From contig JAOPVG010000433.1 in assembly GCA_025966255.1 (NCBI GenBank), forward strand, positions 1 through 6,444: a stretch of 6,444 bases of DNA, written 5' to 3'. Made by a program: the position numbers and the translations under genes. Below are positions 6,140 to 6,444 of this stretch, piece after piece (positions within the stretch are counted from its first letter, which is position 1; every line of letters begins with the position of its first letter). Origin of the DNA: Jatrophihabitans sp. GTDB lineage: Bacteria > Actinomycetota > Actinomycetes > Mycobacteriales > Jatrophihabitantaceae. Under the pieces are notes generated by a model that was given only the letters and a program-made list of their open reading frames with translations, had not been told where the DNA came from and made no database searches.

Positions 6140-6444
6140 ATGGCGAAGCTCAGCACACCCGAACTGCTGGATGCTTTCAAGGAGATGACTCTCCTCGAGC
6201 TCAGCGACTTCGTGAAGCAGTTCGAGGACACGTTCGACGTCACCGCCGCCGCGCCCGTCGCGGTGGCGGCCGGCCCGGCCGGTCCGGCCGCCACCGCTGA
6301 CGCCCCCGAGGAGAAGGACGAGTTCGACGTCATCCTCGAGGCCGCTGGCGACAAGAAGATCCAGGTCATCAAGGAGGTGCGCACCCTCACGAGCCTCGGC
6401 CTGAAGGAGGCCAAGGACCTCGTGGACGGCGCACCGAAGCCGGT
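6140..6444 (+). CDS. rplL: 50S ribosomal protein L7/L12, 3' end beyond the window
   Basis: L7/L12 (bL12) is the multi-copy stalk protein that binds L10 and activates elongation and initiation factor GTPases. The visible 101 codons start [20 protein letters not shown], the N-terminal dimerisation and L10-binding domain (about 1-33). An Ala/Pro/Gly hinge follows (about 35-55). The C-terminal factor-binding domain begins at [13 protein letters not shown] (58-70) and includes [21 protein letters not shown], with the conserved GLKEAKDLV at 87-95. The usual length is 120-130 residues, so roughly 20-30 codons are missing at the right edge. The start is supported by AAAGGAA at 6124-6130. It is cotranscribed with rplJ; rpoB would be expected further downstream but is not visible. 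Confidence 0.98.
   Translation, partial: MAKLSTPELLDAFKEMTLLELSDFVKQFEDTFDVTAAAPVAVAAGPAGPAATADAPEEKDEFDVILEAAGDKKIQVIKEVRTLTSLGLKEAKDLVDGAPKP

Overview
The window looks like a chromosomal segment of a high-GC Actinomycetota (order not determined). All coding regions are strongly GC-biased, starts include GTG, and the L10 and L7/L12 proteins and the layout upstream of rplJ are actinobacterial in character. All genes lie on the + strand. No tRNA, insertion sequence, CRISPR array or integrase was seen.

Region 1 (about 2-5149) is a compact four-gene cassette. It encodes (i) a subtilisin-like (S8) serine peptidase with an intact Asp/His/Asn/Ser set and a three-unit GGSPFVQGHG linker repeat, whose true start probably lies left of the window; (ii) a 196-aa ECF-type sigma-70 factor; (iii) a 168-aa soluble protein of unknown function with a helical N-terminus and a beta-rich C-terminus; and (iv) an 852-aa TPR-CHAT protein with an intact His/Cys caspase-like dyad. 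Each of the three junctions is a 4-base stop/start overlap (GTGA, ATGA, GTGA), so the genes are almost certainly cotranscribed and translationally coupled. No promoter for the cassette is inside the window. The combination of two different proteases, a sigma factor and a small partner protein suggests protease-controlled transcription or a stress/defence response. The parts resemble the TPR-CHAT / Csx30 / sigma module of type III-E CRISPR systems, but no CRISPR component is present here. That functional reading is inference.

Region 2 (5150-5390) is a 241-base non-coding gap. It holds a plausible promoter, a structured RNA resembling the actinobacterial L10 leader, a GC-rich hairpin with a T-rich tail that looks like an attenuator, a second inverted repeat overlapping that T-rich tail, and a strong Shine-Dalgarno sequence.

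Region 3 (5391-6444) is the start of the conserved rplJ-rplL ribosomal stalk operon. rplJ (L10) is complete and carries an unusually long Ala/Pro/acidic tail. rplL (L7/L12) runs off the right edge after 101 codons. The cassette therefore sits directly upstream of an essential housekeeping operon, and the leader and attenuator separate the two.
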